64,000 nt of DNA from Alkalihalobacillus sp. FSL W8-0930 (GCA_037965595.1 CP150183.1:1922001-1986000); one strand, 5' to 3'; shown: positions 8,968 through 16,708, counted from the first letter of the stretch. Notes: a model not told the origin generated them from the sequence alone. Made by a program: numbers and translations.

Positions 8968-9149
8968 CGCTCTTCTCGAGTGAACACAGCCAAATTCCCA
9001 TCTGTTCCTCCCATTGCAGATTGAGGCGCAAAACTAAGTAATTGCCATCCCTCACTTGCTATTTCATTTATTAAAGATTCGACTTTAGCCGCTTGTTTCT
9101 TTGTTACAGCAGCAGGTAATAACACCGTTTTATATTCCACATTCATCAC
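8964..9149 (-). CDS. DUF4177-like small protein
   Basis: 61 residues. The pattern YKTVLLPAAV, then a helix with ESLINEIASEGWQLLSF, then a terminal strand is the compact layout of the DUF4177 family (small cytosolic proteins with the motif N-E-x-A-x-E-G-W-x-L). A GGAG-type site precedes the ATG pair. It converges with the three-helix membrane protein, and the two stop codons overlap. Function is unknown for the family. Confidence 0.75.
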   Translation of the reverse strand: MMNVEYKTVLLPAAVTKKQAAKVESLINEIASEGWQLLSFAPQSAMGGTDGNLAVFTREER

Positions 9150-9201
9150 TCCTAACTAAATGTACCTCCACTGTAACATATCGAAATTCATGAATGAACC
9201 C

Positions 9202-9233
9202 TAAATAAGTAGAGGAGCCATTCGCTCCCCTAC
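9202..9233 (-). terminator. Rho-independent terminator of cotX
   Basis: The stem GTAGGGGAGC/GCTCCTCTAC has a 5-base loop and is followed on the minus strand by TTATTT. It lies just downstream of the coat gene at 9248. Confidence 0.8.
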
Positions 9234-9247
9234 CAGGTAACACATCC

Positions 9248-9721
9248 CTATAGAATGTCTAGTCTTACAAGTAATGCAAGAAGGATTTGCAGAAGAAGCT
9301 GAATGTTGATAGCGATTTGTGTATCAACAGTTGTTACTTCTACGTTTTTAGAATTTTCAACAACTGTTTTCTGGTAGCTTAGTTGCTTGATTTTAGAGCT
9401 TTGAAGAAGTTCTTGCGTAATCTTCTCTGCTTTTTCACTATCTGCAATTGAAATACTGATGACTAAAGCGATAGCTGTTTGAAGCGATGCTTGAAGAGAA
9501 AGTGCGGCTTTGGTATCAGTAGAGTTTACTGTTACATCACAAGAATCCTTAATCAGGATATACTCTTCAGATAATTGAAGGGTTTTGTTTTCTTGAGTTG
9601 CGCCTTGAGTTTCTTTTCCTCCACGATCCATTGGATGACATGCATCTGGATCTAGTGCAGACCATCTTCTTTCAGAGCCCTCTTTTCTTTCTTCTACTTC
9701 GTGTTTATCACTCATGTTCAT
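9248..9721 (-). CDS. cotX: Spore coat protein X (CotX/CotV family)
   Basis: A protein of 157 residues, crust/outer-coat type. After a hydrophilic N-terminus carrying SALDPDACHP there are two copies of the CotX repeat of about 55 residues. Each has a strand with N-S-x-D or N-x-V-x-V, then a DT-containing turn, then a hydrophobic helix (ALSLQASLQTAIALV in copy one, AINIQLLLQILLALLV in copy two). The single N-terminal Cys and the Cys in KDSCDV may take part in cross-links. The start has an AAAGGGG site. A sigma-K-type -10 element lies about 25 bases upstream. Tgl, encoded nearby, is a natural partner in coat cross-linking. Confidence 0.88.
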   Translation of the reverse strand: MNMSDKHEVEERKEGSERRWSALDPDACHPMDRGGKETQGATQENKTLQLSEEYILIKDSCDVTVNSTDTKAALSLQASLQTAIALVISISIADSEKAEKITQELLQSSKIKQLSYQKTVVENSKNVEVTTVDTQIAINIQLLLQILLALLVRLDIL

Positions 9722-9744
9722 TCCCCTTTCATTCGGATTTAATT

Positions 9745-9753
9745 TAAAGTATG
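9745..9753 (-). promoter_or_regulatory. Candidate sigma-K -10 element upstream of cotX
   Basis: On the minus strand this reads CATACTTTA, matching the sigma-K -10 consensus CATANNNTA at every fixed base. The -35 side is weak. Mother-cell expression is what a coat gene needs. Confidence 0.5.
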
Positions 9754-9797
9754 TCTAAAAGTGTAGATTGCTTGGACGAACGAATCAGGCCATTTGA

Positions 9798-10157
9798 CTA
9801 AAACTTTCTACGATTCACAAAACGCCCAGAATTCTTAGATTGTTTGATCTTAGCAACTGGTTCACCATAAGCTGTACTAGGATCTCTCTCAACCACATAA
9901 CTTTCCTCAACTTCAGTCTCTTTTGAAGTAAGCTTGTCGGTTAAGCTTTTTGTCATGAGCGTTGTATCAAGCGTTGGAAGACTTGGCATATCCATATCTA
10001 AATTACTTAGAAACTTCTCTACTTCTGCTTGAATGTCTAAAACAGTTCCTTTTACTTTCACTTTTTCTGTAGACGTTAATGTTTGATCCACATTCACATC
10101 ATATTTGTCCAAAATTTTACCAACTACAACTTCAATTAAATGTTGGTGATTGTTCAT
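9798..10157 (-). CDS. Probable spore coat protein, small helical family
   Basis: 119 residues starting MNNHQHLIEVVVGKILDKY. The N-terminus forms an amphipathic helix of the type seen in short Bacillus coat-associated proteins. The middle (VLDIQAEVEKFLSNLD) is a second helix and the C-terminus is polar and basic. I call it a coat protein mainly from that N-terminus, from its place beside cotX on the same strand, and from a sigma-K-like element upstream. The ATG at 10157 has a GGAGGG site 7 to 8 bases upstream; a longer frame to 10196 exists but lacks one. Confidence 0.6.
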   Translation of the reverse strand: MNNHQHLIEVVVGKILDKYDVNVDQTLTSTEKVKVKGTVLDIQAEVEKFLSNLDMDMPSLPTLDTTLMTKSLTDKLTSKETEVEESYVVERDPSTAYGEPVAKIKQSKNSGRFVNRRKF

Positions 10158-10229
10158 CCAGCATCCCTCCATATTTTTTGCTCCAGATGGTAGCACCTGA
10201 AATCTCTGACCAATATCAGAATTTCTTAA

Positions 10230-10238
10230 TAGTATATG
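10230..10238 (-). promoter_or_regulatory. Candidate sigma-K -10 element upstream of the second coat gene
   Basis: On the minus strand this reads CATATACTA, a perfect CATANNNTA match, giving a leader of about 65 bases. Two coat genes in a row carry the same element, which strengthens both calls. Confidence 0.5.
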
Positions 10239-10522
10239 TTAGCCACAATGGAGTGATTGGGCTGACGCTGGACTACACTCTTTCCAAACTTAAACCCTAT
10301 GTCAATCTCAAAAAAGCCTATCCGCAATGGATAGGCTTTTAAACAATATAAAATAAGGACCCGAAGCGTGCCCTTTAAAACAAGTAAGAGGTTCGAGTGT
10401 GAGGAAGCTTTCTCATCACTAGAATACCTAAAGTTGCTTTAATAAACTCTTCATTCGGTTTATCTTTTGTTTTTTCTTTGAAATTGATTGAATATAAATA
10501 CGGTACGTGAAATTAATTAACT
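10239..10522. other. Intergenic region with terminator and possible gene remnant
   Basis: No complete gene is visible. On the minus strand an open stretch near 10375-10505 without a start codon encodes protein-like sequence (for example NFKEKTKDKPNEEF and ATLGILVMRKLP), which could be a decayed gene end. The terminator at 10312-10340 also lies here. Confidence 0.3.
10312..10340 (-). terminator. Rho-independent terminator downstream of the secreted-protein gene
   Basis: A perfect stem AAAAGCCTATCC/GGATAGGCTTTT with a 5-base loop. The minus strand carries the longer T run (six T), so it most likely ends the transcript of the gene at 10523-10987. It could also act on the plus strand. Confidence 0.8.
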
Positions 10523-10987
10523 TTACTCATGCTCAATCGGAATAACGATGGTTTCTTTAAATTTGTTAAAATGGTCAGTATGTTCATCTTCCCATACGAG
10601 TAAGATTTCCAAAGCAGACTCTTTCTTTGATACAGGAAAATTGGTAAAGCTTGTTAACACCTCATGACTTTTGAGCAACGGTTTAGTTTCCCGGAAGAAA
10701 CCTCCCTCTTTTTTAAAACCAGATGGCGAAGCTTCGCTGCGGTACGTATGAAGGGTCATAACATTTGTTTTTTCTCTACCCTTGTTAATTGTCACAACAT
10801 GAAAATTAGAACAACCTTCATCGCACTTCGCTTGCTGTTGATCACGAGTAAAGTCTGTCTTATACACTTCAACTACCCAATCAGGTGTTTCAACCTTAGA
10901 AACCAGCTCTTCCGCCTGTGCAAAATGAAATGGTATAAATAAGGTAATCAACACACCTACAATAAAAATGATGCTCTTCACATGCAT
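10523..10987 (-). CDS. Secreted protein, unknown function
   Basis: 154 residues with a clear Sec signal peptide (HVKSIIFIVGVLITLFIPF, cleavage likely after AQA near residue 25). The mature part is beta-rich with two Cys in the CDEGCS motif, probably a disulphide, and ends in a highly polar strand. I do not recognise a domain. Upstream on the same strand lie a lipoprotein gene and the rap gene; spacing of 70 bases leaves co-transcription possible. An exported product fits the C-terminal Cys pair. Confidence 0.7.
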   Translation of the reverse strand: MHVKSIIFIVGVLITLFIPFHFAQAEELVSKVETPDWVVEVYKTDFTRDQQQAKCDEGCSNFHVVTINKGREKTNVMTLHTYRSEASPSGFKKEGGFFRETKPLLKSHEVLTSFTNFPVSKKESALEILLVWEDEHTDHFNKFKETIVIPIEHE

Positions 10988-11057
10988 ACCTCCCAGATTA
11001 ATCTACTGGTATGGTTTGCCAAAATGAAAAAAGCTATGTATTCATTGCGAAATAAAG

Positions 11058-11477
11058 TTATTCAGGATGAACATGAATGATTTTCTTTTCACCATTTCCA
11101 TCAAAAATGGTTAATGTGAAGGAATCCATTCGGTTAAGCAATTCAACTGGAAATGTATCATTAAACGTAACACTATACGTTTGTTCAAGATCAGATTCGA
11201 TGATGACAGGCCCAGTGGAAAGCTCTCCAATTTGACCTGGCAACATATACTCTTGAAAATAAGCATCAACTTCATCATCATGAAACCGAATATCGTATGT
11301 TATTTCAATCGATGAAGATCCTTCATTCGTTAAAACTAAACTAAAGACTTTGACAGGCTCGCTCATTGTAAAGCTTTCCATAAATTTAACATCCGCTATA
11401 TTGGCCTGACAAGCAACAAGAATAGAGATGAGTGTTATTGGTATTAGCTTAAAAGATAAATTTCTCAACAGGTTCAT
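11058..11477 (-). CDS. Lipoprotein, unknown function
   Basis: 139 residues with a lipoprotein signal: a basic start, a hydrophobic run and the lipobox ILVAC with the lipid-modified Cys at residue 23. The mature domain looks like an immunoglobulin-type beta sandwich (KVFSLVLTNEGSSSIEITYD is characteristic of such folds) with acidic ends. It lies 64 bases downstream of rap on the same strand, in the place where a phr pheromone gene would usually sit, but it is far too long and lacks the Phr layout. Function unknown. Confidence 0.7.
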   Translation of the reverse strand: MNLLRNLSFKLIPITLISILVACQANIADVKFMESFTMSEPVKVFSLVLTNEGSSSIEITYDIRFHDDEVDAYFQEYMLPGQIGELSTGPVIIESDLEQTYSVTFNDTFPVELLNRMDSFTLTIFDGNGEKKIIHVHPE

Positions 11478-11541
11478 TTAATCAACACCTACTTTGATCT
11501 ACCGCGTTATCTTTTTTGTAACTCCTCAACAAATGTCGGCA

Positions 11542-12618
11542 TTACATGTTGTCATTCATTCCTAGTTGATGATTTTTTACATTCATTTTAAGAGCCAGTT
11601 TTGAAAAATAAAGCGCTTTTGAAAATTGTTCACGTTCCTGATAATAATTAACGAGTTCGAGTGCAATTTCTTCGGCATCAAAGTACAATTGATGTTGTAT
11701 TAACTCCTCAAATCCTTTCTGCATTCCATTTTCATATGAACCAATAAAAACATCTTGATAAATAAGCATCTTAGCATGATATTCATTGTCTTGCTGTGTC
11801 CATTCCTCAATTTCTTTTAATAAAGCCTGTCCAGACTCCACTTCTCCTAATCGTAAATGTATAAAAGCAAGGTCTGCTTTCGTCTTATTTCCTGTCTTTG
11901 CTAGCAAATGTTCTTTAATACTTAGAGCTTGAATAAAGATAGACTTTGCTTCCTCATATTTGTGTTGTCTTAATCGATTTAATCCCAAACTTCGTAGAAT
12001 AAGTGATTTTACTTTTGGTAAATCTTCTGCTTGATATAACGCTTTATAGTAGCGTACTTCAGCTTGATCATACTTTCCTAACTCAGAATCAATAGCAGCT
12101 AATAACAAATGACCATTTAACACTTTATTTTGATAGTTAGGATTCTGCTCAAACAATTCCATAGCTTGTTCCACGTACGTTACTGCAAACAAATATTGAT
12201 TGATTCGATAGTACCCATCAGCTAGACGAAGAAAAAACTCTGCCCGCTCATATTGGTCTTCTACAAATTCTAATAGCGCCTCTGCTTTATTGTACAAACG
12301 TACCGCAGATGTATACTTGCCATCGTAGTACTGCTGTTGTCCACTTATGAAATTATACATATACTTTAAATAGGACTCATTTTTACCTTCAAAAGATATA
12401 ACTAATGAATGACCTGATATCTGATTTACTAGTAGGTTGTGACGCAACGATAACAGCTCATAAAAGCCAGTGACATTGGGATCAGATTCCATATTATGAA
12501 TCATCTCTGTCACTTCATTTTTTAGTCTAGTCGATGCTTCAAAATCACTTTGAATCATGACATGATACCAATCCAAACATCTCGAACCTACAATAACAGA
12601 TGGTATTCCCTGACTCAT
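11542..12618 (-). CDS. Rap-family response regulator aspartate phosphatase homologue
   Basis: 358 residues, slightly short of the usual 370-390. The N-terminal three-helix domain shows the Rap hallmark CLDWYHVMIQSDFEASTRLK, ending with YELLSLRHNLLV. The rest is about six tetratricopeptide repeats (for example AEFFLRLADGYYRINQYLFA and ILRSLGLNRLRQHKYEEAK). Rap proteins either dephosphorylate Spo0F or bind regulators such as ComA, and are inhibited by secreted Phr peptides. The start is backed by an AAAAGGGG site. No phr gene is seen downstream, so the ligand, if any, is unknown. Whether the phosphatase residues are kept cannot be settled by eye. Confidence 0.82.
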   Translation of the reverse strand: MSQGIPSVIVGSRCLDWYHVMIQSDFEASTRLKNEVTEMIHNMESDPNVTGFYELLSLRHNLLVNQISGHSLVISFEGKNESYLKYMYNFISGQQQYYDGKYTSAVRLYNKAEALLEFVEDQYERAEFFLRLADGYYRINQYLFAVTYVEQAMELFEQNPNYQNKVLNGHLLLAAIDSELGKYDQAEVRYYKALYQAEDLPKVKSLILRSLGLNRLRQHKYEEAKSIFIQALSIKEHLLAKTGNKTKADLAFIHLRLGEVESGQALLKEIEEWTQQDNEYHAKMLIYQDVFIGSYENGMQKGFEELIQHQLYFDAEEIALELVNYYQEREQFSKALYFSKLALKMNVKNHQLGMNDNM

Positions 12619-12838
12619 GGTAGTGACCCCTTTTATTGAATGGATAATTAGAATTATTTATTTTGTCTTTATTTAGTCTATCAATCTCATCATAAAAAAC
12701 ACTTAAAATAAATCATTTGAACCATCTTAACACAGGTTTAGCTCCCTCCGAATGTATATATGTAATAAAGGCTAATCTTCCAATGTTTTTTCATTAATTC
12801 TTAGGGTAAAGAGTTATAATAATAATAATGGAGGGCCT

Positions 12839-13024
12839 ATGATACAGAAAAACTTCTTTATTAATGCTTTGATTACGTTTGCAATCATTTTAGCTGTTTC
12901 AATACTATTTGGCTTGATTTTTAGCAATGCAAGCGTTGGAGAAATACTCGCAGACCGTGTCGTTTTTGCAGCAATCTTTGCTATCGTTTGGACTATCCTT
13001 CAATTTGCAATTAATAAAACGTAA
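12839..13024 (+). CDS. Small two-helix membrane protein
   Basis: 61 residues with two helices (about 8-28 and 38-57) and a basic end. The ATG is preceded by TGGAGGG. It is the first of several small membrane-protein genes between 12.8 and 13.9 kb. No family recognised. Confidence 0.65.
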   Translation: MIQKNFFINALITFAIILAVSILFGLIFSNASVGEILADRVVFAAIFAIVWTILQFAINKT

Positions 13025-13164
13025 GTATTAATCACCAATTCAATTCACTCTTTCTTTTAAAAACAAAAACCAACAAGAGATGACATTGTATGTATCAATT
13101 TAATTTCTTTCTATGGCAGAATGCTCACCAAAGCTCAATTTCATTACTCCCTTCATCTAATCCC

Positions 13165-13347
13165 TTACTCTTTATCTCCCTTATCAAAAATGGAAACAAT
13201 CGCAAATACGATTCCAAAAATAAAGATACCGTATTGAATGACTGACTCTCTATATGAGTTACCTGAACCAGTTATCAACAACACAATGTAGAACACTAAT
13301 ATAAGTAACAGTATACAAATAGAAGTTAATCTAATGAATCTTAATAT
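13165..13347 (-). CDS. Small two-helix membrane protein, apparent AUA start
   Basis: An open frame of 60 codons that encodes a coherent membrane protein: a basic start (LRFIRL), helix one (ICILLLILVFYIVLLI), a polar loop (GSGNSYRESV), helix two (IFIFGIVFAIVSIF) and a charged end (DKGDKE). A strong AAAAAGGAG site lies exactly 8 bases before an ATA codon at 13347, and the frame has no ATG, GTG or TTG before the end of helix one. So either translation begins at AUA or the start is damaged. Coding character is good; start codon usage is unusual. Confidence 0.5.
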   Translation of the reverse strand: MLRFIRLTSICILLLILVFYIVLLITGSGNSYRESVIQYGIFIFGIVFAIVSIFDKGDKE

Positions 13348-13481
13348 ATTAAATACTCCTTTTTATTCCACTTTAGCATCTTACTAGGTGTCTTTAAATA
13401 TTCTTTTCTCTTTGTTATAAATAAGTTAAAATTTATGAAACTATATATCATTTGATCCGTATTACTATCGAGGTGATCTAG

Positions 13482-13652
13482 ATGAAAAAAATGAACATTT
13501 ATTACATAATTGCTTTACTAATGCTTGTCATAGGAGGTTTAAACTTTGTTACCGACTCTAGTAATAATCTATTTTTGATCTACTTGCCATTGACAGCGAG
13601 TTTCTTCTTATTAGGGTTGGCTGAAGAAAAGAAGAAATCAAAGGAGCAATAG
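13482..13652 (+). CDS. Small two-helix membrane protein with a paralogue in the prophage
   Basis: 56 residues: MKKMNIYYIIALLMLVIGGL, then a short polar loop, a second helix (LFLIYLPLTASFFLLGL) and a Lys/Glu-rich tail. A GAGGTG ribosome site precedes the ATG. About 60 percent of its residues match the 58-residue protein at 52019-52195 in the prophage, and the sequence just upstream (ATCCGTAT and the GAGGTG site) matches too. Function unknown. Confidence 0.7.
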   Translation: MKKMNIYYIIALLMLVIGGLNFVTDSSNNLFLIYLPLTASFFLLGLAEEKKKSKEQ

Positions 13653-13709
13653 AACTGGAATCATTGAGCTAAACTGGAATATTAGTTTACTAAATAGATG
13701 GGAGATCCT

Positions 13710-13901
13710 ATGAGAAATCCAAAGATTTATTTAACGATATCTATTCTTTTATATGTAATATTAGCATCTGCATTTCTACTCTTTGAATTTGCTGCCGCTA
13801 GCTACGATTGGAGTTCGTTTATATTCTTTAGCTTTGTTTACTGGATGATCCTAAGTTTGGATTACCAAAGAAAATTTAAAATAAACGAAGTAAGTAACTA
13901 A
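13710..13901 (+). CDS. Small two-helix membrane protein
   Basis: 63 residues with two helices (about 6-24 and 33-49) and a basic tail ending DYQRKFKINEVSN. The ATG at 13710 has a GGGAG site 6 to 7 bases upstream; an ATG four codons earlier lies inside that site. It lies 57 bases downstream of the paralogous membrane gene and shares its strand, and is followed by a terminator. Confidence 0.65.
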   Translation: MRNPKIYLTISILLYVILASAFLLFEFAAASYDWSSFIFFSFVYWMILSLDYQRKFKINEVSN

Positions 13902-13927
13902 TCGGCGCACATGCGTCGATTTTTTTA
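13901..13927 (+). terminator. Rho-independent terminator after the small membrane genes
   Basis: The stem ATCGGCGCA/TGCGTCGAT (one G-T pair) has a 2-base gap in the centre and is followed by seven T. It starts at the last base of the stop codon. Confidence 0.8.
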
Positions 13928-13998
13928 CCTATTACATTTCACCTCACCACCCCTCCTCACATAGGCTACTGTACCGAATGTTAAGGAGGGGGATCGTT

Positions 13999-14442
13999 AT
14001 GGTTGAGCTGACGTTTGCTCACTGGCTGTATCTTGCGGGTACGGTTTTAATTATTTTAACGATGTTATTCCGGCAAAATGTGTTGGTACCTTCGTTGTTT
14101 ATGACCTTTTTTGTTGGGTGGGTGTATACAGGTTCGTTTGTGGAAGGGTTGCAGACGACGTTTAGTGCGAGTTTGGTTGCAGCTGCGGAATTGTTTAATA
14201 TTTTCTTAATTATTACGGTGATGACGGCTCTTCTTCATGCGTTACGGTCTCTTCAGGCTGACGAGCGAATGGTGCGCCCGTTTGGGTACGTGATGAAGTC
14301 CGGTCATTCGTCTTTCTGGGTATTGGCTTTTATTACGTACGGGATCTCGTTGTTCTTTTGGCCGACGCCTGCTGTACCTTATGTTGTGAAAGGTACAAAA
14401 ACAGAAATCAAAACATGTATTTACGTATGCTTTGATATATAG
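13999..14442 (+). pseudogene. 5' fragment of a conserved polytopic membrane protein gene, truncated near 14388
   Basis: The first about 130 residues (starting MVELTFAHWLYLAGTVLIIL, with the conserved-looking FNIFLIITVMTALLHAL and ISLFFWPTPAVPYV) read as the N-terminus of a larger, multi-helix Bacillus membrane protein. I recall such proteins at about 450 residues, which I could not check. After VPYV at about 14388 the base composition drops to AT-rich and the reading becomes a short unrelated tail (KGTKTEIKTCIYVCFDI) before a stop. The start has a superb AAGGAGGGGG site. The remaining part of the gene is not in the window, so a large insertion or deletion has cut it. This is the best candidate for the left edge of the integrated element. 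Confidence 0.65.
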
Positions 14443-15323
14443 TCCTTGAAGAATTTACTAATATTTTCATCTGTCGTTAAGTCATAGTAAAATAGATGAC
14501 CTTGGCGATTAAACTTCGCAATTTTAGTTAGATTTAATTTACATAAACGGATGATACGCTTTTTTATTTTACTTTTAGCCGTTGAATCGATTGTATTTAG
14601 GAAATCTAATCTATTAAAGATCGTCTCATATCTTGCAATACAGGCAAACATGTAACTAAACGGTATTAATAATATAGATAGAATAACCGAAATTAACACT
14701 TCATATAGTATTAAAGATAAGTCAGCAAAATTATTTATTAATTGAATTACGGAATAAGTGAACAAGATTAACCCTGTCAATTTAAGCAAACATCCAGCTC
14801 CATCTCCAGCTGCTTTATATTCAGCCTTTTTATCATAACTATAAATAGCCACTATAAACGTTGATAATATAATTAATACTATTAAAGCTAATTCAATAGC
14901 AATTGAAAAAGTATAAAAATTAATCATACATTCCAAAAACACTACTATTGAAATTGCTTTCAAAAAGGTCCTTTTAAAATAAGAATTGTCCTCTGCATCT
15001 GATATGCTTTGAAATGTTACATAATATGGAACAGTTATTATCCATACTAAAACTGTTTTAAGATTACTTTCATCAACCAATCCTATAAAGTAGATTAAAG
15101 ATATAATCATACTACTGTATAGAGTTGTAAATATTCCTGCTATAACAATTCTATTATGCATTATTTTACTAAAGAAATTTTTTAATGATGCTCTACCTTC
15201 TGAAGTTGAAATTAGTAGAATAATAAAAAATAACACAATAAGTACATAAGCCCATTCTCTCGTATTTAAAAAGTTTAAAATTGTAATATCCTCCTTATAA
15301 GGTATCCCAAAGTTAAAATCCAA
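14421..15323 (-). CDS. Polytopic membrane protein, unknown function
   Basis: 300 residues with about seven hydrophobic helices (around 25-42, 60-80, 90-108, 120-140, 143-165, 178-200 and 205-232) and a basic, cytosolic C-terminal domain of some 65 residues ending FKDYISKHT. It is strikingly AT-rich compared with the chromosomal genes to the left. It faces the truncated gene and overlaps its tail by 22 bases, and it is separated from hag by the hag terminator. I know no family. Position in phage cargo would fit an exclusion or defence role, but nothing in the sequence proves it. Confidence 0.7.
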   Translation of the reverse strand: MDFNFGIPYKEDITILNFLNTREWAYVLIVLFFIILLISTSEGRASLKNFFSKIMHNRIVIAGIFTTLYSSMIISLIYFIGLVDESNLKTVLVWIITVPYYVTFQSISDAEDNSYFKRTFLKAISIVVFLECMINFYTFSIAIELALIVLIILSTFIVAIYSYDKKAEYKAAGDGAGCLLKLTGLILFTYSVIQLINNFADLSLILYEVLISVILSILLIPFSYMFACIARYETIFNRLDFLNTIDSTAKSKIKKRIIRLCKLNLTKIAKFNRQGHLFYYDLTTDENISKFFKDYISKHT

Positions 15324-15394
15324 TTTACTAATAAAACAATCTATTACGACTTTATCACATAATTAAAAATATTAAATATAGCTTTAATAAAACA

Positions 15395-15423
15395 CAAAAA
15401 AACTCGGCCAATTAAGACCGAGT
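15395..15423 (-). terminator. Rho-independent terminator of hag
   Basis: The stem ACTCGG/CCGAGT has a 10-base loop and is followed on the minus strand by seven T. It lies just past the flagellin stop. Confidence 0.88.
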
Positions 15424-15439
15424 CTAAATCTAGATACTA

Positions 15440-16618
15440 TTATCCTAGAAGTTGAAGAACTTGTTGTGGAGCTTGGTTTGCTTGAGCAAGCATAGATTGA
15501 GAAGCTTGAGAAAGAATGTTGTTCTTAGTGAACTCCATGATTTCTTTAGCCATATCAACGTCACGAATACGAGACTCAGCAGCTTGAAGGTTCTCAGAAG
15601 AGTTGTTCAAGTTAGAGATTGTATGCTCTAAACGGTTTTGGTTTGCACCTAGTTTAGAACGCTCAGCGGATACTTGATCAATAGCTGATTGAATCGTAGT
15701 GATTGCAGCGGCAGCACTATCGTGAGTTGATACATTAAGAGCTTGTTCAGTAACAGTATTGTTTGTACCATTAGTTACACCTAAATCTGCATCAGTAGTA
15801 CCAACTGAACTGATCCCTAAAGCAACTGCTCTCATATCAGCAATATCAAGTGTTAAGCTTTGGTTTTCGTTAGCACCAATTTGAAATTTCAAGCTATTAG
15901 TTGGATCAGCAACAGCATCTTCCTGAGCTATACCAGCAGTAGTTACTGTGTGAGTAGCTCCTGTTGGTGCTGTGTCAGTTTCTGCACCTTCAAGTTGAGT
16001 TAATACCAAGTTAGTTCCATCTTTAGTCGCAGTATACTTAACGTTAAGATCGGTATTTTGATTAATCGCGTCAACTAATTCATCTAAGTTATCAAAATCA
16101 GTTTCAAAAGTGAAAGCTTCGTCATCAATTGTAATAGTAGCTCCGCCAGCAGCAGCATATGTATATACACCTTGAACTGCTTTTGCAGAAGTACCATCTT
16201 TGTCACCGTTAAGAAGCTTCTGAGTATTAAACTCAGTAGTGTTACCGATGCGGTTGATTTCAGAGGTTAAAGAGTTCATTTCTTTTTGAATTTCGTTACG
16301 GTCTGAATCTGTGTTAGTATCATTTGATGCTTGTGTAGCAAGTTCGCGCATACGTTGAAGAATAGAATGAGTCTCACTAAGAGCTCCTTCAGCTGTTTGG
16401 ATTAAAGAGATACCATCTTGTGCGTTAGTGCTAGCTTGATCCAAGCCACGAACTTGAGCACGCATTTTTTCAGAGATTGCAAGGCCAGCAGCGTCATCTC
16501 CTGCACGGTTAATGCGAAGACCTGAAGATAGTTTTTCTTGAGCTTTTGCTCCGTTTGCTTGGTTCGCACCAAGTTGACGGTGAGCGTTCATTGCAGATAA
16601 ATTGTGATTAATAATCAT
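15440..16618 (-). CDS. hag: Flagellin
   Basis: 392 residues, longer than the 304 of B. subtilis Hag because of a larger surface domain. The conserved D0/D1 ends are intact: KLSSGLRINRAGDDAAGLAI and DGISLIQTAEGALSETHSIL at the N-terminus, and AESRIRDVDMAKEIMEFTKN with LSQASQSMLAQANQAPQQVL at the C-terminus. The centre (about 150-300) holds a flagellin_IN-type segment (TITIDDEAFTF, LDELVDAINQNTDLNV) and Thr/Ala-rich sequence. The leader carries two CsrA sites, one covering the AUGGAGGU ribosome site. The gene follows csrA, but the usual neighbours (fliW, flgK, flgL, fliD) are absent. Confidence 0.95.
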   Translation of the reverse strand: MIINHNLSAMNAHRQLGANQANGAKAQEKLSSGLRINRAGDDAAGLAISEKMRAQVRGLDQASTNAQDGISLIQTAEGALSETHSILQRMRELATQASNDTNTDSDRNEIQKEMNSLTSEINRIGNTTEFNTQKLLNGDKDGTSAKAVQGVYTYAAAGGATITIDDEAFTFETDFDNLDELVDAINQNTDLNVKYTATKDGTNLVLTQLEGAETDTAPTGATHTVTTAGIAQEDAVADPTNSLKFQIGANENQSLTLDIADMRAVALGISSVGTTDADLGVTNGTNNTVTEQALNVSTHDSAAAAITTIQSAIDQVSAERSKLGANQNRLEHTISNLNNSSENLQAAESRIRDVDMAKEIMEFTKNNILSQASQSMLAQANQAPQQVLQLLG

Positions 16619-16626
16619 TTAAGATT

Positions 16627-16666
16627 ACCTCCATGTTTTGTTTTTAGGGTCACATCCGTATGGCCC
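16627..16666 (-). promoter_or_regulatory. Two CsrA-binding sites in the hag leader
   Basis: The minus strand reads ATACGGATGT (16652-16661) in the loop of a GGG...CCC hairpin (16647-16666), and ACATGGAGGT (16627-16636) overlapping the ribosome site. Both fit the CsrA consensus RUACARGGAUGU around GGA. This is the layout of the B. subtilis hag leader, where CsrA blocks translation. Confidence 0.75.
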
Positions 16667-16708
16667 TTAATTTATATACAAAACTTCCTAAGAAGTGATG
16701 TAACTAAC

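Noticed and set aside
10375-10505. Protein-like open stretch on the minus strand
   Set aside because: There is no start codon or ribosome site; at best it is a remnant, so it is noted only under the intergenic entry.
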